From positions 233,343-297,342 of the forward strand of contig JAIBEW010000029.1 in the NCBI GenBank assembly GCA_019459085.1: 64,000 bases of DNA, read 5' to 3'. Below, in pieces: positions 17,375 through 25,919 of this stretch (position 1 is the stretch's first letter; every line of letters starts with the position of its first letter). The notes under the pieces are model-generated. The model did no database searches. It was given only the letters and a program-made list of their open reading frames with translations, and was not told where the DNA came from. The stretch is from Kaistella sp. GTDB taxonomy: Bacteria; Bacteroidota; Bacteroidia; Flavobacteriales; Weeksellaceae. The position numbers were made by a program, and so were the translations under genes.

Positions 17375-18757
17375 ATGTCTTTGATTAAAAGTATTTCAGG
17401 AATCCGCGGTACCATTGGCGGTAAAGTCAATGAAAATCTGACTCCACTTGATGTGGTAAAATTTGCTTCCGCATTCGGAACATGGCTTCAGAATAATAAA
17501 AATAAGAAAGATTTAACGCTGGTTGTAGGCCGTGATGCGAGAATTTCCGGATTAATGGTGAATTCGCTCGTCACCGCAACGTTGCAGGGTTTGGGAATTC
17601 ACGTCATCGATTTGGGACTTTCTACAACACCAACCGTTGAGGTGATGGTTCCTGAACTTAATGCAGACGGGGGAATAATCCTGACCGCATCTCACAATCC
17701 AAAACAGTGGAATGCCCTGAAATTACTGAATGAAAAAGGAGAATTCATCAACGGCGAAAATGGCGCCGAAGTTTTGGCTTTAGCCGAAAATGAGGATTTC
17801 AGTTATGCCGAGGTGGATGATTTAGGACGGTATGAAACCCTAAATGATGCTTTCGATATTCATATTCAGAAAATTCTGGCTCTGCCAATGGTAGATGCCG
17901 AAGCGATAAAAGCTAAAAAATTTAAAATTGTTGTTGATGCCGTAAATTCCACCGGAGGTATTGCCGTTCCGCAGTTGCTCGAAAAGTTCGGTTGTGAAGT
18001 CATCAAACTTTATTGCGAACCAAACGGTCAGTTTCCGCACAATCCGGAGCCTTTGAAAGAGCATTTGGGAGATATCTGCGATCTTGTGAAAAAAGAAAAG
18101 GCTGATCTGGGAATCGTAGTTGATCCTGATGTAGACCGACTTGCGTTGGTGGATGAAAACGGCGATCTTTTCGGCGAAGAATATACTTTGGTTGCCGTGG
18201 CCGATTATTTGCTTAAAAACCGCAAGGGCGCAGCAATATCGAATTTATCATCGAGCCGTGCTTTAAGAGACGTTGCGCTAAAGCATGATTCTGAATATTT
18301 TGCAAGCGCTGTCGGAGAAGTAAATGTGGTGACTTTAATGAAGGAGAAAAATGCCATCATTGGTGGTGAAGGAAACGGCGGAATTATTTATCCGGACCTT
18401 CATTATGGAAGGGATTCTTTGGTGGGAGTTGCATTGTTTTTAACGCATCTGGCAAAAGAAAACAAAACGGTATCAGAACTCAGAGCAACGTATCCGAGTT
18501 ATTTTATGGGTAAAAAGAAAATTGAACTCACGCCGGATATTGATGTAGATTCACTTTTAACAAAAATGGAAAATGAGTATCAAAACGAAGACGTTTCCAC
18601 AATAGATGGTGTAAAAATAGATTTTGAAAACTCCTGGGTACATTTAAGAAAATCGAATACCGAGCCCATTATCAGGATTTATACCGAAGCTTTCTCTCAG
18701 GAAGAAGCCGATGATTTGGGAGACAGGATGATTGATAAAATAAAAAGTTTGGTTTAA
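17375..18757 (+). CDS. glmM: Phosphoglucosamine mutase / phosphohexomutase
   Basis: 460 residues. The phosphoserine loop TASHNPKQWNALKL places the catalytic Ser at 106. The Mg-binding DPDVDR is at 250-255, the sugar-binding GGEGNGG lies in domain 3, and the phosphate-binding RKSNTEPIIRIYTEA near the C-terminus. GlmM converts glucosamine-6-phosphate to glucosamine-1-phosphate for UDP-GlcNAc, the entry to peptidoglycan and LPS. Enzymes of this family overlap in specificity, so phosphomannomutase/phosphoglucomutase activity is possible. It is a single-gene unit. Confidence 0.88.
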   Translation: MSLIKSISGIRGTIGGKVNENLTPLDVVKFASAFGTWLQNNKNKKDLTLVVGRDARISGLMVNSLVTATLQGLGIHVIDLGLSTTPTVEVMVPELNADGGIILTASHNPKQWNALKLLNEKGEFINGENGAEVLALAENEDFSYAEVDDLGRYETLNDAFDIHIQKILALPMVDAEAIKAKKFKIVVDAVNSTGGIAVPQLLEKFGCEVIKLYCEPNGQFPHNPEPLKEHLGDICDLVKKEKADLGIVVDPDVDRLALVDENGDLFGEEYTLVAVADYLLKNRKGAAISNLSSSRALRDVALKHDSEYFASAVGEVNVVTLMKEKNAIIGGEGNGGIIYPDLHYGRDSLVGVALFLTHLAKENKTVSELRATYPSYFMGKKKIELTPDIDVDSLLTKMENEYQNEDVSTIDGVKIDFENSWVHLRKSNTEPIIRIYTEAFSQEEADDLGDRMIDKIKSLV

Positions 18758-18853
18758 ATTAAATTTTTTATTAATTTTAGTATTGTTTAATAAAACGTTT
18801 TTCCAAGGTCTGTAAAGTAATTTCAGACATTGCAAAGACATTGAGATCATAAA

Positions 18854-20224
18854 TTGGAAGAATTTTTTGACAACGAACTCGTAAAAAAGTTCGAAGAAAT
18901 GGTAGAAAATAATGTGGAACTCTACTTCGAAACCGAAGAATATGAGGACATTATCATCTACTATCTTGAACTTGGGGATATCACTTTTGCTGATATGGCC
19001 ACTAATTATGCGCTGAAACTGCATCCTAATTCCCTGGAACTTAAAAACAAGAAACTGGAGGTTTTACTGGAGCTCGAGAATTATCCTCAGGCGAAAGAAC
19101 TCATCAATGAGCTCAAGGAAGCTTCCATGGAAATTACAGATTTTCTGGTGTGCTGCGCAAAGTATTATTCCAATCTCGGAAACCCGAGAAAATCAATTGA
19201 ATACTGCGAAAAAGCGCTCGATCTTGAGGAGGAAGAAAATTTCCTGCATAATTTTATCGCGGATGAATACATCAATCTCGAAGATCCTTTCAATGCACTC
19301 AAACATTATAAACTGGCGCTGAATTTCGATGCGCAGGACGAATATTCTCTGGAAAACGTCATGTTGTGCTATAATCAGCTGAAAAGAGGGGAAGAAGCGA
19401 TGGATTTTCTGAATGGCTATCTAGACCGCTATCCTTTTTCTGAAATTGCGTGGTACGAATACGGACAGTTTTATTTCAACAAAAAAAACTACGAACAGGC
19501 GATAAAAGGATTCGACTATCTTTTGGCGATCAATTCGCAGTCGGTGGGTGTTTATGCCAATAAAGCGGCGTGTTACGAAGCCATGAAAGAATGGCAAAAG
19601 GCAATTGAGGTGTACGAAGAAATGCTGGAACTGGAATATACCAAAGCATTTACTTTTTATAAAATCGGACTGTGCTATAAGGAGAACAAGCAACTTATTC
19701 CGGCGCTGAATGCTTTTCAGAAGTCGGTAAAGGAAGATCCGCAGTTTTATCTTTCGATGATGGAACAGAGCAACATCTATGAAGAAATGGGCGGCATGAA
19801 AGAAGCCCTGCATTTTGCCATGGAAGCTGTTTCTTTAAATGAAAATAATCTGGAATACCAGAAAAGACTCGCTTTTCTTTATATCGATTCCGGTAAATTT
19901 GAGGAAAGTTTGACGTGTCTGAAAAAGCTCGTGGATTTTGAGACCGGCAGATTTTACAACTGGTATGCCTATTCTGAAGTCCTGATGTTGATCGGTGAGT
20001 TCGAAGAAGCCATTACGGTTCTTAAGGATGCCACAAAAATTCACCACAGGGCTGAACTTTTTTATCAGCTGAGCAACTGTTACTTCCACATGAATAACAA
20101 GAAAGAAGGCAACAAAGCATTGGCAACGGCCCTGGAACTGGATCCTAATCTGCTCGAAGATATGCAGCAGAAATATCCTTTCATTAAGGATGAGGCTGGA
20201 AAGACAAAATCGAAAAAGAAATAA
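18854..20224 (+). CDS. Tetratricopeptide repeat protein, cytoplasmic
   Basis: 456 residues from TTG 18854; there is no in-frame ATG before the acidic conserved start LEEFFDNELVKKFEEMVENN. No signal peptide. TPR units are visible throughout, for example NPRKSIEYCEKALDLEEEENF, PFNALKHYKLALNFDAQ and NYEQAIKGFDYLLAINSQ. The C-terminus is Lys-rich. TPR scaffolds bind partner proteins; the partner is unknown. It follows the mutase gene by 96 nt and is closed by a strong hairpin. Confidence 0.87.
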   Translation: MEEFFDNELVKKFEEMVENNVELYFETEEYEDIIIYYLELGDITFADMATNYALKLHPNSLELKNKKLEVLLELENYPQAKELINELKEASMEITDFLVCCAKYYSNLGNPRKSIEYCEKALDLEEEENFLHNFIADEYINLEDPFNALKHYKLALNFDAQDEYSLENVMLCYNQLKRGEEAMDFLNGYLDRYPFSEIAWYEYGQFYFNKKNYEQAIKGFDYLLAINSQSVGVYANKAACYEAMKEWQKAIEVYEEMLELEYTKAFTFYKIGLCYKENKQLIPALNAFQKSVKEDPQFYLSMMEQSNIYEEMGGMKEALHFAMEAVSLNENNLEYQKRLAFLYIDSGKFEESLTCLKKLVDFETGRFYNWYAYSEVLMLIGEFEEAITVLKDATKIHHRAELFYQLSNCYFHMNNKKEGNKALATALELDPNLLEDMQQKYPFIKDEAGKTKSKKK

Positions 20225-20234
20225 TTAATTATCT

Positions 20235-20257
20235 AAAATGCGCTCAAGGCGCATTTT
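20235..20257. terminator. Bidirectional terminator
   Basis: Perfect 9-bp stem AAAATGCGC/GCGCATTTT with a 5-nt loop and T-run, between convergent genes. Confidence 0.8.
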
Positions 20258-20258
20258 T

Positions 20259-21143
20259 TTAGTTTTTTACCAAAGGTTTAGCACGCAGAAAAATCAATCC
20301 TGCCAAAATAACAAACCCTCCGAAACCCTGTAAAAGCGTGAGTTTTTCCCCGTCCAGAATTCCCCAGATGACCGCAACAACGGGCATCAGCAACGTAACA
20401 GTGGATGCAAACAGGGGAGTGGAGATATTCAGAAGCCGGTAATTCATCATCATCGCCAAACCCGTCCCGAAAACCGAGAGCAGACTCACAAATCCCAAAC
20501 CGATATAAAGATCGCGACCCGGTTCCAAATCCTTGAAAAATCCAGCCAGAACCAATGCGATGACGGAAGGAAGGATCAAAACAAACGAAAAAACATACGC
20601 GGATAAAATTTTAGCCGGAATATCTCCAAGTTTGGATTTTACGGTCGTTGTACTGATGGCGTAACAAAGGGTAGCAAGCAGAAGCAGCAGCATCGGAATT
20701 AATTTAAATTCTCCGCCAACGCCGCCGGAAAAAGCCAGAATACAGGTTCCTGCAAAGCTGATGGCGACTCCGGTCATCTGCCTTTTTGTCGTCTGGAATT
20801 TCCAGAGCATCGCACCCACAATAATTACGAAAATTGGCATCATCGAATTGATGATTCCCGCAATGCTGCTGCTCACTTCCGTTTCAGCAATCGGAAACAG
20901 GAACATTGGGATGAAATTTCCGGTGACCGCCGCAAGAATCAGCCATTTGATATTTTTCTTCGGAAATTTTTTAATGTTGATAATGGCGAAAGGAAGCAAC
21001 AGAATTCCTGCGATGAGTACCCGCAAAGCGCCCACTTCATAAGGATTGAAATACTCCAGCGATTTTTTGATTAATATAAAGGAAGAACCCCAGATCACGG
21101 AAAGCAATCCCAATAACACCCATTTTTCTTTTTCAGAATTCAT
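20259..21143 (-). CDS. EamA/DMT-superfamily transporter
   Basis: 294 residues with ten hydrophobic segments arranged as two EamA repeats. The first begins WVLLGLLSVIWGSSFILIKK; the second includes LLLLATLCYAISTTTVKSKL. Such inner-membrane carriers export small metabolites, often amino acids; the substrate cannot be read from sequence. The gene overlaps the 3' end of aat by 11 nt, so the two are probably co-translated. Confidence 0.9.
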   Translation of the reverse strand: MNSEKEKWVLLGLLSVIWGSSFILIKKSLEYFNPYEVGALRVLIAGILLLPFAIINIKKFPKKNIKWLILAAVTGNFIPMFLFPIAETEVSSSIAGIINSMMPIFVIIVGAMLWKFQTTKRQMTGVAISFAGTCILAFSGGVGGEFKLIPMLLLLLATLCYAISTTTVKSKLGDIPAKILSAYVFSFVLILPSVIALVLAGFFKDLEPGRDLYIGLGFVSLLSVFGTGLAMMMNYRLLNISTPLFASTVTLLMPVVAVIWGILDGEKLTLLQGFGGFVILAGLIFLRAKPLVKN

Positions 21144-21783
21144 TGTTTCGTTTTAAAACTTTTAAATATTCTTTTTTGGAAATCATTTTTGCGCCTAAAC
21201 TTTCCAGATGTTCAGAGTGGATCTGACAGTCAATGAGCTCAACATTTTCTTTTTCTTTCAGAATGTATTGAATGAATCCGGCTTTCGACGCGTTGCTGAC
21301 TTTTGCAAACATGCTTTCGCCGCAAAAGACCTTGCCAATCTGCACGCCGTAAAATCCACCAACCAGTTCATCGCCCTGCCAAACTTCAATACTTTTTGCA
21401 AAGCCGTATTCATGCAGTTTCGTATAGGATTCCACGAGTTCTTCGGAAATCCATGTTCCGTCCTGATCTTTCCGGTAAGCATTTCTGCAGTTTTCCATCA
21501 CTTTACGGAAGCATTTGTTCTCCGTAAAAGTAAAGACCTTATTTCTCAGGATTTTTTTCATCGATTTCGAGACTTTCAGTTGACCCGGATGAATCACGAA
21601 ACGCGGATCAGGGCACCACCAGAGAATTTTCTCACCTTCATTAAACCAGGGAAAAAGACCGATCTCATAGGCGAAAAGAAGCCTTTCCGGCGATAAATCT
21701 CCGCCAATAGCCATCAAACCGCTTTCGGACACTGTAGATTCAGGATCCGGAAAGGAAATTTCATGGGGATTCAGGAAAATCAT
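21133..21783 (-). CDS. aat: Leucyl/phenylalanyl-tRNA-protein transferase
   Basis: 216 residues. Recognised by FPDPESTVSESGLMAIGGDL, ERLLFAYEIGLFPWF and WWCPDPRFVI, the conserved blocks of the Aat family. It transfers Leu or Phe from tRNA to proteins with N-terminal Arg or Lys, creating an N-degron for ClpS/ClpAP. The fold is GNAT-like. It is first in a two-gene minus-strand unit with the transporter. Confidence 0.96.
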   Translation of the reverse strand: MIFLNPHEISFPDPESTVSESGLMAIGGDLSPERLLFAYEIGLFPWFNEGEKILWWCPDPRFVIHPGQLKVSKSMKKILRNKVFTFTENKCFRKVMENCRNAYRKDQDGTWISEELVESYTKLHEYGFAKSIEVWQGDELVGGFYGVQIGKVFCGESMFAKVSNASKAGFIQYILKEKENVELIDCQIHSEHLESLGAKMISKKEYLKVLKRNNEF

Positions 21784-21795
21784 TTTTTAAAAATG

Positions 21796-21826
21796 AAATC
21801 CTGCTCTCGGAAAAGCAGGATTTTTT
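21796..21826 (-). terminator. Terminator after the DUF3127 gene
   Basis: Perfect 10-bp stem AAATCCTGCT/AGCAGGATTT with an 8-nt loop; T-rich on both strands. Confidence 0.7.
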
Positions 21827-21847
21827 ATGTTTTTTTAAGGTACAGGT

Positions 21848-22228
21848 CTAGAAAGGTAAATCGTCATCTTCTTCAGCAAAAACATCGGTTGCTGTAGATG
21901 AAGGTTTCGCTTCTGACTGTTTTGCTTCGGTAGGTTCGTTGAAATCATTTGAAGCATCCGCTTTTTCAATTCTCCAGCCGGTGATGGAATTGAAATACTT
22001 CACTTCTCCTTGTGGGGAAGTCCATTCTCTGCCGCGTATATTGATCTGCACCTTCACTTTTTCACCTTCTTTAAAGGTATTCAGAAGGTCACCTTTTTCC
22101 TGTAGAAATTCGATATTGATCGGCTGCGGATACTGCTCTTCGGTAAGAATCACCATTTCCCGTTTCTGAAAGCCACTGGCAAAAGTCTGAATATCAGATA
22201 TTTTCTTTATTGTTCCTTGTAATTCCAT
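21848..22228 (-). CDS. DUF3127 protein with SSB-like acidic C-terminal tip
   Basis: 126 residues from ATG 22228; a longer reading frame upstream begins with an unlikely Cys/Phe-rich stretch. The body (MELQGTIKKISDIQTFASGF, then REMVILTEEQYPQPINIEF and KVKVQINIRGREW) is all-beta by pattern and resembles an OB-fold. A disordered linker rich in Ser, Ala, Glu and Lys leads to the last eight residues, EEDDDLPF, which match the protein-docking tip of single-stranded DNA-binding protein (DDDIPF in E. coli). Function of DUF3127 is unknown; a DNA-transaction role is inference from this tail. Confidence 0.85.
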   Translation of the reverse strand: MELQGTIKKISDIQTFASGFQKREMVILTEEQYPQPINIEFLQEKGDLLNTFKEGEKVKVQINIRGREWTSPQGEVKYFNSITGWRIEKADASNDFNEPTEAKQSEAKPSSTATDVFAEEDDDLPF

Positions 22229-22324
22229 AGTTTGTAGATTAATGAGTGTAAAAGTAATAAAATAGAAGCATAAAGAAAAGCAGCGGCAAATCTTTTTTAG
22301 CAAAAAAATAAATCACGAATTTAG

Positions 22325-22355
22325 TTGGTAGGAAAAGGAAAAGTTTTTATATTTG
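22325..22355 (+). promoter_or_regulatory. Promoter of the tRNA operon
   Basis: TTG (22325-22327) and TATATTTG (22348-22355) are 20 nt apart, a good match to the TTG/TAnnTTTG housekeeping promoter. The first tRNA begins 30 nt later. Confidence 0.65.
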
Positions 22356-22385
22356 CATTCACTTAAAAAAGAGAAGAAGTTTTTT

Positions 22386-22467
22386 GCGGATGTGATGTAA
22401 TTGGTAGCCATGCCAGACTTAGGATCTGGTGCCGTGAGGCGTGGGGGTTCGAGTCCCTTCATCCGCA
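22386..22467 (+). tRNA. tRNA-Leu(TAG)
   Basis: 82 nt. The acceptor stem pairs GCGGATG with CATCCGC; the anticodon stem CCAGA/TCTGG encloses loop CTTAGGA, anticodon TAG. A long variable arm marks a class II tRNA. The T-loop is GGTTCGAGTCC. CCA is not encoded. Confidence 0.95.
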
Positions 22468-22482
22468 CTACTAAAATTTTTT

Positions 22483-22555
<73 letters not shown>

Positions 22556-22566
22556 CACTTCTACTC

Positions 22567-22650
22567 GCCCTGGTGGTGGAACTGGTAGACACGCAGGACT
22601 TAAAATCCTGTGTCCGCAAGGACGTACGGGTTCAAGTCCCGTCCGGGGTA
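22567..22650 (+). tRNA. tRNA-Leu(TAA)
   Basis: 84 nt, class II with a long variable arm. The anticodon stem CAGGA/TCCTG holds loop CTTAAAA, anticodon TAA. The acceptor stem contains two G-U pairs. CCA is not encoded. Third and last gene of the tRNA operon. Confidence 0.95.
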
Positions 22651-22653
22651 CTT

Positions 22654-22693
22654 AAAAAAGCATTGTTAATCATTTGATTTCAATGCTTTTTTT
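22654..22693 (+). terminator. Terminator of the tRNA operon
   Basis: 12-bp perfect stem AAAAAAGCATTG/CAATGCTTTTTT with a 15-nt loop and T-run, 4 nt after tRNA-Leu. Confidence 0.8.
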
Positions 22694-22718
22694 ATTTGAT
22701 ATTTGTTATATTTAAAAC

Positions 22719-23438
22719 ATGAATCAAAAAGAAATCGCCGCATTTTATAATGAATTCTCCGACCATCAGCTCAAAATCGGGGTGAATGAGCGGTTGATTT
22801 CACTCTATAAACGCCTGCTTAATTTGGGTCTTCAGGAAAAATCAAATGTTTTGGAACTCGGCTGCGGTATTGGGAATTTTACACATCTGCTAAGCAAAAA
22901 AGTGAGATCCGGGCACGTCGAGGCCGTTGATTTAAGTGAAAAAAGCATCGAGATCGCGAAACGGAATCTTGCCGGAAGAAAACGCATCAGTTTTACAACT
23001 GCCGACGTTGTAACTTACACTCCGGCAATTAAAATCTTTGACTTCGTCACCTTGATGGATGTGATTGAGCATATTCCTGTTGCGCAACACCCAAACCTTT
23101 TTAAAAATATCAGTTCTTTTTCGGGAGAAAATACATTGATCTGCATCAATATTCCGAATCCGGAATATCTTGAGTTCGCTAAATTGCATACTCCGGAACA
23201 GCTTCAGGTAATCGATCAGCCCATTCGTCTTCTGCCTTTATTGAATGTTATTGACGAAGCCGGTTTGGAAGTTACATTTTTTGAAAAATACAGCATTTGG
23301 GAAGTCGAAGATTATCATTTTCTGGTTCTCCGGAAAAAAAGAGCGTTCAAGCTCGAACATCTTTCCGATAAAAGGAATTTTTCTGAAAAAATCACCCATC
23401 GGATCTCTACCCTGATCCGTCAGATTAAATATAAGTAA
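22719..23438 (+). CDS. Class I SAM-dependent methyltransferase
   Basis: 239 residues. Motif I VLELGCGIGNFTHLL gives the SAM-binding glycine loop; EAVDLSEKSIEIAKRNL is motif post-I; FDFVTLMDVIEHIP is motif II. The type is methyltransf_11/25. The C-terminal part is basic. Substrate unknown. It stands between the tRNA operon and the mutL operon; with a 74-nt gap to mutL it may or may not be co-transcribed. Confidence 0.87.
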   Translation: MNQKEIAAFYNEFSDHQLKIGVNERLISLYKRLLNLGLQEKSNVLELGCGIGNFTHLLSKKVRSGHVEAVDLSEKSIEIAKRNLAGRKRISFTTADVVTYTPAIKIFDFVTLMDVIEHIPVAQHPNLFKNISSFSGENTLICINIPNPEYLEFAKLHTPEQLQVIDQPIRLLPLLNVIDEAGLEVTFFEKYSIWEVEDYHFLVLRKKRAFKLEHLSDKRNFSEKITHRISTLIRQIKYK

Positions 23439-23489
23439 TCAAGGACAGGATTTTGGGGTGGATTATTTCACAGGCCCGAATCTTATCGT

Positions 23490-23497
23490 TATTTTTG
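23490..23497 (+). promoter_or_regulatory. -7 element for mutL
   Basis: TATTTTTG, 15 nt before the mutL ATG at 23513. It lies inside the longer reading frame that begins at 23453, which supports the shorter start. Confidence 0.45.
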
Positions 23498-23512
23498 TGG
23501 GATTACAGAAAA

Positions 23513-25273
23513 ATGTCAGATATCATAAAACTTTTGCCGGACCATGTCGCCAACCAGATCGCCGCCGGTGAAGTGGTGCAGAGACCTGCATCTATCGTAA
23601 AGGAGCTGATGGAAAACGCCATCGATGCACACGCTACAAAAATAGAACTCATCATCCGTGATGCGGGAAAAAACCTGATTCAGGTGGTGGATAACGGCAG
23701 CGGAATGAGCGATACCGATGCCAGAATGGCTTTCGAAAGACATGCCACTTCAAAAATCAGCACGACTGAAGATATTTTCCGGATTTCCACAAAAGGATTC
23801 CGCGGCGAAGCGCTGGCTTCTATTGCGGCCGTTGCTCAGGTGGAACTTAAAACAAAGACAAAAGACGCCAAAAACGGAACGAATATTTATATTGAAGGCG
23901 GTGGTTTCCATTTTCAGGAACCGATTCAGACTGCCGAAGGTTCTAACTTTTTAGTGAAAAACCTTTTCTATAACGTTCCGGCGCGAAGAAAATTCCTTAA
24001 AAACAATAATGTAGAGTTCCGCCATATCATCGATGAGTTTCAAAGAGTAGCGTTGGCTCACGAAAATCTGGATTTCGAACTTTTTCATAATGATGATATT
24101 GTCTTCAGGCTTCGGAAATCCACATTGCTGCAACGCATCATCGAGGTTTTCGGCAGGAAACTGCAGCCGCTGCTGGTTCCGATCAGGGAAGATATGGGCT
24201 GGGTAAAACTCAACGGTTTTGTTGCGAAGCCGGAAGGAGCCAAAAAAGTACGTGGTGAACAGTTCTTTTTCGTGAACGGACGGTATTTCCGCAGCGCTTA
24301 TTTTAACAAATCGGTTCAGGACGCCTTTGAAGGACTGCTTTTGCCGGGTTATATCCCTACATTTTTTCTTTTTCTGGAGCTTGATCCCGAAAAAGTAGAC
24401 GTCAACATACATCCACAGAAAACGGAGGTGAAATTTGAAGATGAAAATCTGATTTTCGCCCTGGTACGTTCAACGATCAAGCGGTCTCTTGGAATTTATA
24501 ATGTGGCGCCAAGTCTGAACTTCGACAGAGATACGAGCATCGATGCTTTTGTTCATCAGAAAAACAGCGGGGGAAATTTTAAGGCTCCGGAAATCACCGT
24601 TGACAGAGATTATAATCCGTTTATTGAAGAGCGCAACTCAGCCGGAGAAAAAATGGCGATGACCGAAATTTATCACCAGAATCTCTCGCCGGAACCTTCC
24701 AAAATCAACCTTTTTGAAGAAGAGGATTTTGATGAGGATCTGATGCGCCTGCCAAACGGTTACTGGCTATTCAACAAAAACGGAAAAACACTCATGTTGG
24801 ATCTAGGAAGGATGCACCGTTTGGTCGTGAGCGAAAGGAATGCGAATAAAAAACCTTCCGGAAACAGCCATTCACTGCTTTTTTCGCTTGAGTATCATAT
24901 GAATGAGACCGAGAAAAACAAGTTCCGCTCGATTAAAAAATTTCTGCCGGAGCTCGGTTTTGAAATGGTCATTGCGAATGATCATGTTTTGAGGATTGAT
25001 GCCGTTCCGGAAGGATTAAAGGAAACCCAGGTCATGAAATTTCTGGAAGAACTTTTCGAAATCCTGGAGTACAGAAGTGAAGAAGAGTTCATGAATTTTT
25101 ACAACAATAAATGGAGTAAAATCCAGAGCAAATCTCGTTTCGATTTCATCTATAAAATTGATGCGGAACAGGTGATCAGAGATTTTACCATACTGGGTTT
25201 CCCCGAATATTTACCTTCCGGGAAAAGATGTTTCATTGAGATTCCTCTCGATGAATTAAAAAATAAATTTTAA
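23513..25273 (+). CDS. mutL: DNA mismatch repair protein MutL
   Basis: 586 residues from ATG 23513, where MSDIIKLLPDHVANQIAAGE matches MutL N-termini. The GHKL ATPase motifs are intact: NQIAAGEVVQRPA, E34/N35 in ELMENAIDA, DNGSGM (60-65) and RGEALASIAA (97-106). The C-terminal half is a dimerisation domain after a linker at about 340-400. The endonuclease motif DQHAxxExxxxE is not present: the aligned place reads DLGRMHRLVVSE (430-441), and the C-terminal CPHGRP zinc motif is replaced by LPSGKRC (567-573). MutL couples MutS mismatch recognition to strand removal. First gene of a five-gene plus-strand run. Confidence 0.96.
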   Translation: MSDIIKLLPDHVANQIAAGEVVQRPASIVKELMENAIDAHATKIELIIRDAGKNLIQVVDNGSGMSDTDARMAFERHATSKISTTEDIFRISTKGFRGEALASIAAVAQVELKTKTKDAKNGTNIYIEGGGFHFQEPIQTAEGSNFLVKNLFYNVPARRKFLKNNNVEFRHIIDEFQRVALAHENLDFELFHNDDIVFRLRKSTLLQRIIEVFGRKLQPLLVPIREDMGWVKLNGFVAKPEGAKKVRGEQFFFVNGRYFRSAYFNKSVQDAFEGLLLPGYIPTFFLFLELDPEKVDVNIHPQKTEVKFEDENLIFALVRSTIKRSLGIYNVAPSLNFDRDTSIDAFVHQKNSGGNFKAPEITVDRDYNPFIEERNSAGEKMAMTEIYHQNLSPEPSKINLFEEEDFDEDLMRLPNGYWLFNKNGKTLMLDLGRMHRLVVSERNANKKPSGNSHSLLFSLEYHMNETEKNKFRSIKKFLPELGFEMVIANDHVLRIDAVPEGLKETQVMKFLEELFEILEYRSEEEFMNFYNNKWSKIQSKSRFDFIYKIDAEQVIRDFTILGFPEYLPSGKRCFIEIPLDELKNKF

Positions 25274-25276
25274 AAT

Positions 25277-25918
25277 ATGTTTCAGAATCTTACACCCATT
25301 ACCAGAAATATCATTGTTCTGAATGTAGTGCTTTATCTGCTTTCCAATTTTGTCATGTTTCCGCAACTGTACGAAACGTTTTCAGTTTTTTATATAGAAT
25401 CGCCGTATTTCAGGATTTGGCAGGTGATTACGCATATGTTTATGCACGCACCTTTCGGGCAGGGAATTGGCCTTACGCACATTCTATTTAACATGTTCAC
25501 ACTGTTCAGTTTCGGTCCTGTTCTTGAACAGGTTTTGGGACAGAAAAAATATATTATGCTCTATTTTATCAGCGGAATCAGTGCCTATTTCCTGAACTGT
25601 GCCTGGAACTATTTCGAAATTATGCAGGGCGTAAATCCCGAAGAAATTTACGCAATTCCCATGATGGGCGCTTCCGGAGCTATTTTTGGAGTTGTAGCAG
25701 CATTTTCAACTCTTTTTCCCGATGCCAAACTTTTTTTCATGCTTATTCCGTTTCCCATCAAGGCAAAATATCTTCTTCCGGGAATTATCGTTATTTCCCT
25801 TTATCTTGGTTTCAGCGGTTCAATGGGTGGGATTGCTCATTTCGCCCATATTGGTGGGGCAGTTGCCGGATTTTTAATGGCGAGATACTGGAAAAACAAT
25901 CAGTACAGAATTAACTAG
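25277..25918 (+). CDS. Rhomboid-family intramembrane serine protease
   Basis: 213 residues, six or so membrane helices. Catalytic Ser133 sits in GASGAIFG, catalytic His191 in HFAHIGG, and the oxyanion-hole Asn72 in THILFNMFTLF. Rhomboids cleave single-pass membrane proteins within the bilayer. Substrates are unknown here. It starts 3 nt after mutL and ends 1 nt before the next gene, so it is translated from the same mRNA. Confidence 0.95.
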   Translation: MFQNLTPITRNIIVLNVVLYLLSNFVMFPQLYETFSVFYIESPYFRIWQVITHMFMHAPFGQGIGLTHILFNMFTLFSFGPVLEQVLGQKKYIMLYFISGISAYFLNCAWNYFEIMQGVNPEEIYAIPMMGASGAIFGVVAAFSTLFPDAKLFFMLIPFPIKAKYLLPGIIVISLYLGFSGSMGGIAHFAHIGGAVAGFLMARYWKNNQYRIN

Positions 25919-25919
25919 C

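Noticed and set aside
23453..23512. 20-residue upstream extension of MutL
   Set aside because: A -7 element lies within it and MutL proteins begin at the MSDIIKLLP start; the extension is not conserved-looking.
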